Of a stretch of DNA of 64,000 bases, positions 6,508 to 14,963 are shown piece after piece. A program made the position numbers and the translations under genes. The stretch is from the NCBI GenBank assembly GCA_958295865.1, contig CATQHF010000002.1, forward strand, positions 1-64,000, in the 5' to 3' direction. The stretch's first letter is position 1, and each line of letters begins with the position of its first letter. The notes under the pieces were generated by a model. That model was not told the DNA's origin, did not search any database, and saw nothing but the letters and a program-made list of their open reading frames with translations. The stretch is from an uncultured Dehalococcoidia bacterium (GTDB taxonomy: Bacteria; Chloroflexota; Dehalococcoidia; Lucifugimonadales; JADFKI01).

Positions 6508-9339
6508 ATGACCATTGATAAACGGAAATCGATACCGACGCCCGGCGAGCATCTTGGATTTGAAGTGGGTGATGATCGCAAGCTTGCCGGCTGGGCGGAG
6601 ATTGTGGACTACTTCAAGATACTCGATGAGTCGTCGGAGCGTGTGCGGACGCTTGAGATTGGGAGAAGCACGAAGGGCAACCCGTTTCTCATGGCGATCT
6701 GCTCTTCGCCGCAGAACCTTGCGGAGCTGGATGAGTTCAGGGGGATACAGGCGCGGCTGGCGGATGCGCGCACTATCGCGGATGACGCTGAGGCGGAGCG
6801 GCTCATATCACGGGGCAGGGTGGTTGTTGCGATAACTTGCAGCATTCACGCTACGGAGGTGGGGGCGACGCAGATGTCGCTGCTTCTGGCGCATCGGCTT
6901 GCGACCTGCGAGAGCGATGAAGTGCGGCAGATTTTGGATAATGCGATAGTTCTGCTGCTGCCGAGCCTTAATCCGGACGGGCTGGTCGATGTGAAGACAT
7001 GGTATGAGAGCACGCTGGGGGAATCTTATGAGGGCGTAATGCCGCCCTTCCTGTATCAGCACTACACGGGGCATGACAACAACCGTGACTGGTTCATGTT
7101 CACGCAGCAGGAGACGCGGCTGGTGGTGGATCACTGCCTGAATGCGTGGCATCCGCATGTGGCGCTGGATATGCACCAGACGCGATCGAATGGCATGCGG
7201 ATGATATTGCCGCCATTCGTCGATCCCGTTGGGCCGAATGTCCATCCGATACTGACTGCCGAGACCGCGATGCTGGGTTCGGCTATGGCGGCGGAGCTGA
7301 CGGCGCAGGGCAAGGCGGGGGTGTCCGTGAATGTGGTGTATGATTCGTACAGTCCCAATCGCACATATCAGCAGTATCACGGCGGGATTCGGCTGCTTTC
7401 GGAGGCTGCGGGCGCGCGCATCGCCACGCCGGTGAATGTGCCGGAGCGCGATTTGCAATCTGATCGGGGTGAGACGCCGACGCAAGAAACTTGGAATCAT
7501 CCGATGCCGTGGAGGGGGGGAACATGGCGGCTGAGGGACATCGTGGAGTACGACTTCGAGGCTGCGATGGGCTGCCTGCGACATTCGGCGCGGCTGCGTG
7601 AAATGCTGGTGAGCAATTTCTACAAGGTGGGCAGGGATGCGGTCGAGGACAGCGGTTCGCCGTATGCGTTCGTAGTTCCGACGCAGCAGCATGACATGGC
7701 GGCGGCGGCGGAGATGCTTGACGCGCTGCGGATGGGCATGGTGGAGATTCATGAGGCGACGGCGGCGTTCAGCGCGGATGGCGAGCCGTTCGCGGCGGGG
7801 GCGCGTGTCATTCTGAGGGGACAGCCGTATTGGGCGTATGCCAAGACGCTGCTGGAGCAGAATAAGTATCCTGAGCTGCTGACGCATCCGGGGGGGCCGC
7901 CGAAAGCGCCGTATGATGTAACGGCGCACTGCCTGCCAATTCAGATGGGCGTCAATACATACACTATCAGGGGCAAGTTCGCGGCTCAGCTCAGGCTGCT
8001 TGGGGCGAGCGAGCCGGCGATGCCTGTGCCGATGGGGGGTGGTTCGACAGGCTCACCACGAACGAGGGATACAGGCTTGCCACGAACGAGAAGTACAGGC
8101 TCACCACGAGCGAGGGATACAGGCTCACTACGAGCGGGAAGTACAGGCTTGCCACGAACGATAAGTACAGGTTCAGCACGGGCGGGAGATAGGGAAGGGC
8201 AGCCGCGAATGGGGACGGGGCGGCTTGACGCTCGCATCATACCGCCGGAATCGAATGCGGCGGCGCGGCTGGTGAACCGACTGCTGGCGGCGGGCGTTCC
8301 GGTGTCGCGGACGAAAGAGCCGCTTACGCTGAACGGCGTGTCGTATGGGCGCGGGGCGTTTGTGGTGGAGGATGGGAAGGCATTTAACGATGTGGTTCGA
8401 CAGGCTCACCACGAACGGGAAGTACAGGCTCACCACGAACGAGGATTGCAGGCTCACCACGAACGGGAAATAGGGAAGTACAACCACGAACGGGAATTGC
8501 AGGCTCACCACGAACGGGAAATAGGGAATAGCAATCATGAGCGGGAATTACAGGCTCACGCTGAACGGGGTTTCTTTGAACTGGCGCAGGTGGTAGAGGG
8601 GCTGCCGAACGGAGCGCGGCATGTGGTTCGCAAGCCGCGCATCGGGGTTTATAAGAGCTATCTCGCTTCGGTGGAAGAGGGGTGGACGCGCTATGTGCTC
8701 GATGAGTATGGCTTCGAGTATGTCTCGCTGACGGATGGCGAGGTGCGTGAAGGGGGGTTGTCGGAGCGGTTCGATGCTATCGCGCTGCCGCACCAAGCCG
8801 TGTGGCACTTGCATAGGGGGCACCGCGATTCTTATTATCATCCGTCGTATTCGGGCGGGCTGGGCGACGAGGGCGCGAGCCGACTGCGCGAGTTCGTGGA
8901 GCAGGGGGGTACGCTCGTTACTTGGGACGGCTCATCGCGCTATGCGATACGACATCTGGAGCTGCCGGTTCGCAATGTGCTTGCGGACATGAAGCGTGCC
9001 GATTTCTATGCGCCGGGGAGCTTGCTTGCGGTGCTGCTGGATGCGGGGCATCCAATCGCGTATGGCATGCCCCGACTCGCGGCGGTGATGTTCTATGACA
9101 GCCCGGCGTTCGACATACGGCGGGGCAGGGTGATTGGCAAGTATCCTTTGCGTAACCCGCTGTTCAGCGGGATGCTGATTGGTCCCGAGAAACTGTATAA
9201 CAGGACGGCGCTTGCCAGCGTGCCGCTTGGCAAGGGCGAGGTGATCCTGTTCGGGTTCAGGCCGCACTTTCGGGCGCAGGCTAGGGGGACATATAAGCTG
9301 CTGTTCAATGCGCTGTATGGGAGCGCTTATGAGGGGTGA
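6508..9339 (+). CDS. M14-family zinc metallopeptidase with internal repeat arrays and C-terminal amidotransferase-like domain
   Basis: A 943-residue protein, by far the oddest CDS here. The N-terminal third is a zinc carboxypeptidase (M14) domain: the zinc ligands are H114 and E117 in CSIHATEVG and H223 in LDMHQTR, and E299 in LLSEAAG is the likely catalytic glutamate. NNRDWF is also conserved. The last 240 residues (from about RIGVYKSYL) resemble the glutamine-amidotransferase-like domain found in such proteins, with QGGTLVTWDGSSRYAI. Between them, residues about 512-561 and 630-687 are low-complexity arrays made by an intergenic-type DNA repeat, in two different frames. ATG 6508 is preferred to the TTG at 6490. 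No signal peptide is evident. Substrate unknown. Confidence 0.85.
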   Translation: MTIDKRKSIPTPGEHLGFEVGDDRKLAGWAEIVDYFKILDESSERVRTLEIGRSTKGNPFLMAICSSPQNLAELDEFRGIQARLADARTIADDAEAERLISRGRVVVAITCSIHATEVGATQMSLLLAHRLATCESDEVRQILDNAIVLLLPSLNPDGLVDVKTWYESTLGESYEGVMPPFLYQHYTGHDNNRDWFMFTQQETRLVVDHCLNAWHPHVALDMHQTRSNGMRMILPPFVDPVGPNVHPILTAETAMLGSAMAAELTAQGKAGVSVNVVYDSYSPNRTYQQYHGGIRLLSEAAGARIATPVNVPERDLQSDRGETPTQETWNHPMPWRGGTWRLRDIVEYDFEAAMGCLRHSARLREMLVSNFYKVGRDAVEDSGSPYAFVVPTQQHDMAAAAEMLDALRMGMVEIHEATAAFSADGEPFAAGARVILRGQPYWAYAKTLLEQNKYPELLTHPGGPPKAPYDVTAHCLPIQMGVNTYTIRGKFAAQLRLLGASEPAMPVPMGGGSTGSPRTRDTGLPRTRSTGSPRARDTGSLRAGSTGLPRTISTGSARAGDREGQPRMGTGRLDARIIPPESNAAARLVNRLLAAGVPVSRTKEPLTLNGVSYGRGAFVVEDGKAFNDVVRQAHHEREVQAHHERGLQAHHEREIGKYNHERELQAHHEREIGNSNHERELQAHAERGFFELAQVVEGLPNGARHVVRKPRIGVYKSYLASVEEGWTRYVLDEYGFEYVSLTDGEVREGGLSERFDAIALPHQAVWHLHRGHRDSYYHPSYSGGLGDEGASRLREFVEQGGTLVTWDGSSRYAIRHLELPVRNVLADMKRADFYAPGSLLAVLLDAGHPIAYGMPRLAAVMFYDSPAFDIRRGRVIGKYPLRNPLFSGMLIGPEKLYNRTALASVPLGKGEVILFGFRPHFRAQARGTYKLLFNALYGSAYEG
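8041..8190 (+). repeat. In-frame 24-bp repeat array 1 inside the M14 peptidase gene
   Basis: About six degenerate 24-bp units of the form ACAGGCTCACCACGAACG plus six bases. They are read as eight-residue units such as TGSPRTRD, TGLPRTRS, TGSPRARD, TGSLRAGS and TGLPRTIS. The first unit starts GGTTCGACAGG with its first G at codon position 1. The same DNA unit occurs outside genes at 5.7, 16.1 and 18.2 kb. Confidence 0.9.
8394..8569 (+). repeat. In-frame 24-bp repeat array 2 inside the M14 peptidase gene, other frame
   Basis: The same DNA repeat as at 8041, but with its first G at codon position 3, so it is read as VRQAHHERE, VQAHHERG, LQAHHERE and similar. Units of 24 bp alternate with longer degenerate units (GREIGKYNHERE-like). 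No stop codon or frameshift results. About 200 bases of normal peptidase sequence separate it from array 1. Confidence 0.9.
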
Positions 9340-9384
9340 CATGGATGGGGGGATATAACGGGGTAATTCCCGCAACCATCCATG
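9340..9384. terminator. Stem-loop between convergent genes
   Basis: CATGGATGG (9340-9348) pairs perfectly with CCATCCATG (9376-9384) across a 27-base loop. It lies between the convergent peptidase and Ldh-type genes. There is no U-run. The left arm is also part of a recurring ATGGATGGG border motif, so the pairing could be coincidental. Confidence 0.35.
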
Positions 9385-9412
9385 CAACAGGGCGGGCAGC
9401 GTGACGGCGGAC

Positions 9413-10465
9413 TTATGCCATGTCGAGCGATGCGGTCAGGTTGTATTCGTCGGCGAGCGCTTTTAGGGCGTCCCATGTGGAGTCTTCGACGGTGATGCCT
9501 TCTTGCAGCAGCGTCTGTTCTTTCAGGTGCTCGAGCTCGCCGGGGTAGAAGACTTCGGAGAAGCCGGCGGCGGTTGGGGTGCTTTTGAGGTATTGGGCGA
9601 ACTCGGTTACTTCCTGCTTGAAGTCGTCGAGCGGGCGGAAGGCGTCCACATTGAACGCTGCCATGAAGCAGCCGTCGTTGTGCCTACCGGATGGGTCATG
9701 GCCGAAGCCCAAGCCGGTTAGGATGCCTGACAGTATCTCTACCATCACGGACAGCCCATAGCCCTTGTGTCCTTCGGGGCCGCCGAGCGGCAAGACCGCG
9801 CCGCCGTTGCGGAGGTCGCCGGGGTCTGTGGAAGGGTTGCCGTCCTTGTCGATAATCCAGCCTTCGGGGACGGACGCGCCCCTTGCGACGGCGACTCCGA
9901 GCTTGCCTGCGGCGACCGCGCTGGTTGCCATGTCTATGAACATTGGGGCTTCGAGGTTGCTGGGCATTGCGATGCAGATAGGGTTGGTGCCGAGGCGCGG
10001 CTCGCGTCCGCCGAAGGGGACTACGCCCTTCGACGACCTGCCGGAGTCGGCGGTCATGATGCCGATCAAGCCTTCGCGCGCCGCCATGAGGGGGTAGTCG
10101 GCGACGCGCCCGACGTGGCTCTGGCGGAAGACGGTCGCGGCGGCGACGCCGTGCTGCTTTGCCTTCTCCATGGTGATGCTCATCGCGCGCTCGGACACGA
10201 CATATCCGAAACCCCAGTTGCCATCTATGACGGTGGTGGTCGAGGATTCGCGCAGTGTGTCAAACGGCGCGCCGGGGACGATGTGGCCGCGTTTTACGCG
10301 GTCTATGTAGGTGGGGATCTGGATTACGCCGTGCGAATCGTGGCCTGCTAGGTTCGCGCCTATGGAGTGCTTGGAGACGATTGCGGCTTCTTCCGCGCTC
10401 GCGCCCGCGCCGATGAGCAGCCGGGCGGCTATGTTTTGCAGTCTGTCGGCTTGGATTGTGGGCAT
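9413..10465 (-). CDS. Ldh-family (malate/L-lactate/ureidoglycolate-type) NAD(P) dehydrogenase
   Basis: A 350-residue oxidoreductase of the Ldh_2 family, which includes malate/L-lactate, ureidoglycolate and 2,3-diketogulonate dehydrogenases. The family signature with the catalytic histidine, NLAGHDSHGVIQIPTYIDR, is near residues 38-56. RQSHVGRVADYPLMAA and LGTNPICIAMPS follow, and GGPEGHKGYGLSVMVE is in the C-terminal half. The start at 10465 (MPTIQADR) has AGGAG eight bases upstream, while the longer frame has none. Substrate cannot be assigned and the neighbours give no help. The gene stands alone and faces the M14 gene. Confidence 0.88.
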   Translation of the reverse strand: MPTIQADRLQNIAARLLIGAGASAEEAAIVSKHSIGANLAGHDSHGVIQIPTYIDRVKRGHIVPGAPFDTLRESSTTTVIDGNWGFGYVVSERAMSITMEKAKQHGVAAATVFRQSHVGRVADYPLMAAREGLIGIMTADSGRSSKGVVPFGGREPRLGTNPICIAMPSNLEAPMFIDMATSAVAAGKLGVAVARGASVPEGWIIDKDGNPSTDPGDLRNGGAVLPLGGPEGHKGYGLSVMVEILSGILTGLGFGHDPSGRHNDGCFMAAFNVDAFRPLDDFKQEVTEFAQYLKSTPTAAGFSEVFYPGELEHLKEQTLLQEGITVEDSTWDALKALADEYNLTASLDMA

Positions 10466-10549
10466 GTTTTTTTCTCCTATTATGATTGGGATGTAGCGAG
10501 CCAAGGTCAGAGTTATAGGGTGCAGCCGTAAGGGGCTTGTCTTGTGAAC

Positions 10550-11161
10550 TTAGTCTAACGACATTTTGTTGTTAAGCAAGGCAGCGCCTGCTTCAAGAGC
10601 GTCTTTCCATTCCGGAGTTTGCGATAGTTCGTTTAGGGGTGTTGGAGCCGCCGGAGAAGAGGGCGCGGGACGAATCTCAAGCTGCCACCAGCCGGTGTCA
10701 TGCCATTTCGCGCGCTTATATCCGACTGACTCGAACACTCCTATGTGCTCGAAGCCGAACGCCTCATGGAGCGCGACGCTGGCAGTGTTGGGGAGGGTGA
10801 TTGCGGCTATGGCGCGGCAGTAACCCTGGATTTGGAGGCAACGGAACAAGGATGTGTAGAGTGCGCGTCCGACGCCTTTTCTGTGGTGATTGGGATGTAC
10901 ATAAACGGTGACTTCAACAGCCCATTGGTATGCCTCCCGCGCCCTAAACCCGGTGGCGTAGGCATAGCCCAAAATGTCGTCTCCGGCAGCGCAAACGAGC
11001 CATGGCATCCTATGGAGGGTGGAGCGGATGCGATTGCGGAACTCTTCAAGTGGAGGTGGCTCTACCTCGAAGGAAATGGCTGTTTCCCTGACAACGGGCG
11101 CGTAGATTTCGAGAAGCTTAGAGGCATCGGATTCGGTTGCAAGCCTGATTTTGGCATTCAT
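10550..11161 (-). CDS. GNAT acetyltransferase, phosphinothricin-acetyltransferase-like
   Basis: A 203-residue N-acetyltransferase using acetyl-CoA. Residues 5-165 match the PAT/Bar-like branch: IRLATESDASKLLEIYAPVV at the start, YVHPNHHRKGVGRALY as the acetyl-CoA loop (R/QxxGxG/A), and ALHEAFGFEHIGVFESVGYK with WHDTGWWQL at the end. About 35 extra residues rich in Pro, Ala and Ser then Leu follow the domain (RPAPSSPAAPTPLNEL onward); their role is unknown. Relatives acetylate small amines including methionine derivatives and glutamate analogues, but the substrate here is unknown. Confidence 0.85.
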   Translation of the reverse strand: MNAKIRLATESDASKLLEIYAPVVRETAISFEVEPPPLEEFRNRIRSTLHRMPWLVCAAGDDILGYAYATGFRAREAYQWAVEVTVYVHPNHHRKGVGRALYTSLFRCLQIQGYCRAIAAITLPNTASVALHEAFGFEHIGVFESVGYKRAKWHDTGWWQLEIRPAPSSPAAPTPLNELSQTPEWKDALEAGAALLNNKMSLD

Positions 11162-11339
11162 AGCAAGGATCCAAGACTGGCGGTCCGGCTCTGGCGTCGT
11201 TGAAGTATAGCATGCGTATGTTCAGATGTTTGACGGCAAGATGGAAGGGATAAAATACGCCTCAATTCTACATATCCGAATGAGCGCGAGGAATACCGGA
11301 GTATCCAGGAAAGGGAGTATTTTGGTTGGGCGATACGCT

Positions 11340-12845
11340 TCATGTCGGCTGTTGCCAGTTTTTGGAGCGCTGTACGGCGCGCTGCCAGTTGGCGTATAGG
11401 CGGTTGCGGTCGGTGATGGGCATTTGGGGGCTGAAGCGCGCGTCGGCTGCCCAATTCGCGGCGATTTCGTCTGTGCTTTGCCAGAAGCCGGTTGCCAGTC
11501 CCGCGAGGTATGCCGCGCCTAGGGCGGTGGTCTCGGCGACGGCGTGGCGCTCTATGGACATGCCGAGTATGTCGGACTGGAATTGCATCAGCAGGTCGTT
11601 AGCCGTGCCGCCGCCATCTACGTGGAGCCGCGGTATGTCCAATCCCGTGTCGCTCTTCATGGCGTCCATGGCGTCCTTGGTCTGGTAGGCGGTGGATTCG
11701 AGGGCGGCGCGCGCCAAGTGGCCGCGGTTCGTGCCTCTGGTGATGCCGACGATTGTGCCGCGCGCGTACATGTCCCAATGGGGCGCTGCCAAGCCTGTGA
11801 AGGCGGGCACCAGATAGACGCCGCCGTTGTCCTCGACCGATGCCGCCAGCGCCTCGACATCGGCGGATGCGTCGATAAGCTCCAAGCCGTCGCGCAGCCA
11901 CTGGACGGTTGCGCCTGTGGAGAAGATGCTTCCTTCCAGCCCGTAGGTTACATCGTCGCCGAGCGCCCAGGCGATGATGGACAACAAGCCGTGTTCTGAG
12001 CGCACTCGCTCCGCTCCGGTATTCATGAGGATGAAGCAGCCCGTGCCGTAGGTGTTCTTTGCCATGCCGGGGGCAAAGCATGCCTGCCCGAAGAGCGCGG
12101 CATGCTGGTCACCCGCGACGCCCGCGATTGGGATTGCCTGTCCGGCGAATAGGTTGCCGCCCGTGTAGCCGTATATGGCGCTTGAGGGCATCACAGCAGG
12201 GAGGATTGCGGGGGGTATGTCCAGCATCGCCAGCAGTTCGGCGTCCCACTCCAGCGTATCGATGTTGTAGAGCATCGAGCGGGAGGCGTTGCTGACATCG
12301 GTGGCGTGGAGTGTGCCGTTGGTCAGATTCCATAGCAGCCATGTGTCCACAGTGCCGAAAGCCAGCTCGCCGGACTCCGCCCTGCGCTGTCCGTTGGGGA
12401 TGTTGTCCAGTATCCAGCGTATCTTGGTCGCGGGGAAGTAGGCGTCTATGGGGAGGCCGGTCTTGTCCGCGACTGTGGCTTCGAGTCTGCGCGCCTTGAG
12501 CGCATCGCAGAGCGGGGCGGTTCTGCGACACTGCCAGACGATGGCGTTGGATACGGGGCGGCCGGTGTCGCGTTCCCAAACGATGGTGGTTTCGCGCTGG
12601 TTGGCGATGCCTATGGCGTTGATTTGGCGGGCGCTCATTTCGGTGGCTTCGAGCAGCTCATCTACCGCTTCCATGATGGAGTCGAAAAGCTCGTCGGGGC
12701 GATGCTCCACCCAGCCGGGCTGCGGGTAGAGCTGCGTGATTTCGCGGTAAGACTGCCAGACGACGCGCCCTGAGCCGTCGACGAGCAGCGCGGTTGTGCC
12801 TGTGGTTCCTTGGTCGATTGCCAAGATGTAGCCTGATGCGGGCAC
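11340..12845 (-). CDS. glpK: Glycerol kinase
   Basis: Phosphorylates glycerol to glycerol-3-phosphate with ATP. The 501-residue length is standard for the FGGY kinases. Features seen: N-terminal ATP motif AIDQGTTGTTALLVDGSGRVV; GWVEHRPDELFDS; NQRETTIVWERDTGRPVSNAIVWQCRRT, specific to glycerol kinase; GVAGDQHAALFGQ; and near the end LHVDGGGTANDLLMQFQSD. The start is a GTG with AGGAG eight bases upstream. No glpF or glpD is adjacent, so the gene is isolated from other glycerol genes. Confidence 0.95.
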   Translation of the reverse strand: MPASGYILAIDQGTTGTTALLVDGSGRVVWQSYREITQLYPQPGWVEHRPDELFDSIMEAVDELLEATEMSARQINAIGIANQRETTIVWERDTGRPVSNAIVWQCRRTAPLCDALKARRLEATVADKTGLPIDAYFPATKIRWILDNIPNGQRRAESGELAFGTVDTWLLWNLTNGTLHATDVSNASRSMLYNIDTLEWDAELLAMLDIPPAILPAVMPSSAIYGYTGGNLFAGQAIPIAGVAGDQHAALFGQACFAPGMAKNTYGTGCFILMNTGAERVRSEHGLLSIIAWALGDDVTYGLEGSIFSTGATVQWLRDGLELIDASADVEALAASVEDNGGVYLVPAFTGLAAPHWDMYARGTIVGITRGTNRGHLARAALESTAYQTKDAMDAMKSDTGLDIPRLHVDGGGTANDLLMQFQSDILGMSIERHAVAETTALGAAYLAGLATGFWQSTDEIAANWAADARFSPQMPITDRNRLYANWQRAVQRSKNWQQPT

Positions 12846-12956
12846 CGGCGTATCTCCTACGGGGGCTAACCTGAATATACGGGATGGACGGGATGGGTTG
12901 ATGTATAATTCGTGATGAGTATAAGGCGCGGGGCTATGAATTGTGAAGGGGTAGAT

Positions 12957-13334
12957 ATGGAAGGCAGACGGATTAGGATTACTGCGGGGGGCGTGTCGGT
13001 TACGGCGGCGCTGAATGACAGCCGCACGGCGGGCTTGGTGTGGGATGCGCTGCCGTTGGAGGCTGCGGCGAATACATGGGGCGATGAGATTTACTTTCGC
13101 ATTCCTGTTCAGGCGGATGAGGATGACGACGCGAGCGATGTGGTGGACATGGGCGCGGTCGCGTACTGGCCGCCGGGTCAGGCGCTATGCCTGTTCTTTG
13201 GACGGACGCCCGCAAGCGTGGGGGATGAGATTCGCGCCGCGAGCGGGGTAAATGCGCTTGGGGGGATTGAGGGCGACGCCGCGGTTCTGAAGCAGGTGAG
13301 ATCGGGCGCGAGGGTGGTTGTGGATAGGGCGTAG
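12957..13334 (+). CDS. Cyclophilin-like fold protein (DUF369/TM1367 type)
   Basis: A 125-residue protein of the small prokaryotic cyclophilin-like beta-barrel family. Recognisable parts are VSVTAALNDSRTAGLVWDALPLEAAANTWG near the N-terminus, then GDEIYFRIPV, VVDMGAVAYWPPGQALCLFFGRTP and a C-terminal VRSGARVVVDRA. Relatives are not proven peptidyl-prolyl isomerases and have no agreed function. The start at 12957 has AAGGGG five bases upstream, whereas the frame is open from 12912. It is followed 47 bases later by tenA in the same direction, but no functional link is known. Confidence 0.8.
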   Translation: MEGRRIRITAGGVSVTAALNDSRTAGLVWDALPLEAAANTWGDEIYFRIPVQADEDDDASDVVDMGAVAYWPPGQALCLFFGRTPASVGDEIRAASGVNALGGIEGDAAVLKQVRSGARVVVDRA

Positions 13335-13381
13335 GCGGCTAACGGGATGCGCGGAATGGATAAGATACTTGTGAGGTAGAT

Positions 13382-14050
13382 ATGGGATTTTCGGAGGAAT
13401 TGCGGCGCGAGTTCGCTGAGATATGGGATACGGAGCATCAGCATCCGCTTGTGGTGGGCATTGGCGACGGGTCGCTGGAACTGGACAAGTTTCGCTACTA
13501 CATGCGGCAGGATTACATCTATCTGATTGACTTTTGCCGCGTGCTGTCGCTTGCGGCTGCCAAGGCGTCGGATGTGGAGGATATGGGCTGGTTCGCCAAG
13601 CTGCTGGATGAGACGCTGAACACGGAGATGGCTTTGCATGTGGGGTTCTGCGAGGATTTTGGCATCAGCGAGGCGGAGCTGTTGAGCACGCAGCCCTCGC
13701 CGACTACGCTGGCGTACACGCGCCATCTGCTGCAAATCGCGTTTTCGGGCGGCATAGGGGAGATTGCGACCGCAATGTTGCCGTGCTCGTGGGGCTATTC
13801 CGAGATTGGGCAGATGCTCTATGACAGAGGCGTTCCGACGAACCAGCCGCTGTATGGGCGCTGGATAGAGATGTACAATTCGCCGGAGTTCGCGGCGCTC
13901 GCCGACTGGCTGCGCTCGTTCATCAATCGCGTGGCGGACGGATGCGGAGAAGCGGAGCGTGAGCGGATGCGTGAGGCGTTTGCGGTCAGCAGCCGCTATG
14001 AGTACATGTTCTGGGATGCGGCGTGGCGGATGGAGGGCTGGCCCGTCTAG
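13382..14050 (+). CDS. tenA: TenA family thiaminase II / aminopyrimidine hydrolase
   Basis: A 222-residue all-helical TenA protein. Relatives hydrolyse aminomethyl-pyrimidines to salvage the pyrimidine half of thiamin, though some members act elsewhere. The N-terminal HPLVVGIGDGSLELDKFRYYMRQDYIYL is diagnostic. MLPCSWGYSEIG contains the catalytic cysteine, and RYEYMFWDAAWRMEGW is the conserved C-terminal helix with the paired glutamate. A GAGGTA sequence lies before the ATG. No other thiamin gene is seen in the window, so salvage of a scavenged precursor is only inferred. Confidence 0.9.
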   Translation: MGFSEELRREFAEIWDTEHQHPLVVGIGDGSLELDKFRYYMRQDYIYLIDFCRVLSLAAAKASDVEDMGWFAKLLDETLNTEMALHVGFCEDFGISEAELLSTQPSPTTLAYTRHLLQIAFSGGIGEIATAMLPCSWGYSEIGQMLYDRGVPTNQPLYGRWIEMYNSPEFAALADWLRSFINRVADGCGEAERERMREAFAVSSRYEYMFWDAAWRMEGWPV

Positions 14051-14088
14051 TGGGTAATGTCCAAGGACAGGGGGCAGATAGGGCGCGG

Positions 14089-14862
14089 TTAGCGGAAGAG
14101 GTCTTTGGAGGGTTCGCGGATGAGCGGATCGATGGCGGCGTCTTCCATGCGCTCGAATTCGTAGCCGCGAATAATGGCGACGGGGACTTGTATTGCCTTG
14201 GCGGTTACGAGTTCGGCGGCGGCGGCGAGTTCGTCCGCCGCGGCGATGGTGGTTACTTTGAGTATCACGCCGTTGACGTCGGGCGTGCCGCGATAGTCCT
14301 TTACGGGGTTCATGCCTGCGACGCCGATGGCGATGTTGGCGTGTCCGTCCCGCCATGCGCGTCCGAAGGTGTCGGAAATCACGACCGCTACTTCCGCGCC
14401 ATCTGTGCAGCGCCTGATTTCGGCGCGGATGTTTCGCGCCGAGCGGTCGGAGTCTTCCGGCAGCAGGCAAACGATGTCGTCGCCGGGTACATTGGATGCG
14501 TCTATGCCCGCGTTGGCGCAGACGAAGCCCTGCCGCGTCTCGCTGATGATGATGCCGCGCTCTGAGTCCATGCGGACGACGGCGCGGCTCTCGCGCAGCA
14601 CAAGCTCCACAAGGCGCGGGTCCTTGTGCGTCCGCTCGGCGAAGTTGCGGGCTAATGTGGAGGGCAGGATGTCGTTGAGGTCGAACAGCCTGCGCTCAGC
14701 CTTCGACACTATCTTTTGCGTGACGACGAGCGCGTCGCCGGTTCGGAGGGGCGTTCCTTGAGCGCGCGCTGCTTCGGCAATCAGCTCGCCTAAAGGCTCG
14801 CCGCCCGTTATCTCAGGGATGCCGGTTATCCCGATGACCTCGATTTTGGGGATGTGGTTCAT
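14089..14862 (-). CDS. cofE: Coenzyme F420-0:L-glutamate ligase
   Basis: Adds glutamates to F420-0 using GTP, the last core step of coenzyme F420 synthesis. The 257 residues begin IEVIGITGIPEITGGEPLGE, followed by TGDALVVTQKIVSKAE and then ISDTFGRAWRDGHANIAIGVAG with the metal and nucleotide residues. These are all typical of CofE/FbiB-N. It is the single-domain archaeal-type form, without the nitroreductase domain of FbiB. The gene is convergent with tenA, and the other cof genes are elsewhere. Its presence implies the host makes F420. Confidence 0.93.
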   Translation of the reverse strand: MNHIPKIEVIGITGIPEITGGEPLGELIAEAARAQGTPLRTGDALVVTQKIVSKAERRLFDLNDILPSTLARNFAERTHKDPRLVELVLRESRAVVRMDSERGIIISETRQGFVCANAGIDASNVPGDDIVCLLPEDSDRSARNIRAEIRRCTDGAEVAVVISDTFGRAWRDGHANIAIGVAGMNPVKDYRGTPDVNGVILKVTTIAAADELAAAAELVTAKAIQVPVAIIRGYEFERMEDAAIDPLIREPSKDLFR

Positions 14863-14963
14863 GGCTTGCGTTCTCCGGGACGGGGGCTAACATGGATTAG
14901 GATATTTGCCTGTCAGTATATCAGTTAGTCGGCGTGTCAGTTAGTCGGTAGGGGGGAAATCGT

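Noticed and set aside
7991..8538. Antisense ORFs rich in FVVSL units opposite the peptidase arrays
   Set aside because: They only exist because the repeat has no stops on the reverse strand; they have no start context and lie opposite a clear gene.
8041..8569. A CRISPR-like array of direct repeats
   Set aside because: The repeats are 24-bp units joined head to tail without unique spacers, lie inside an open reading frame, are degenerate, and no cas gene is present.
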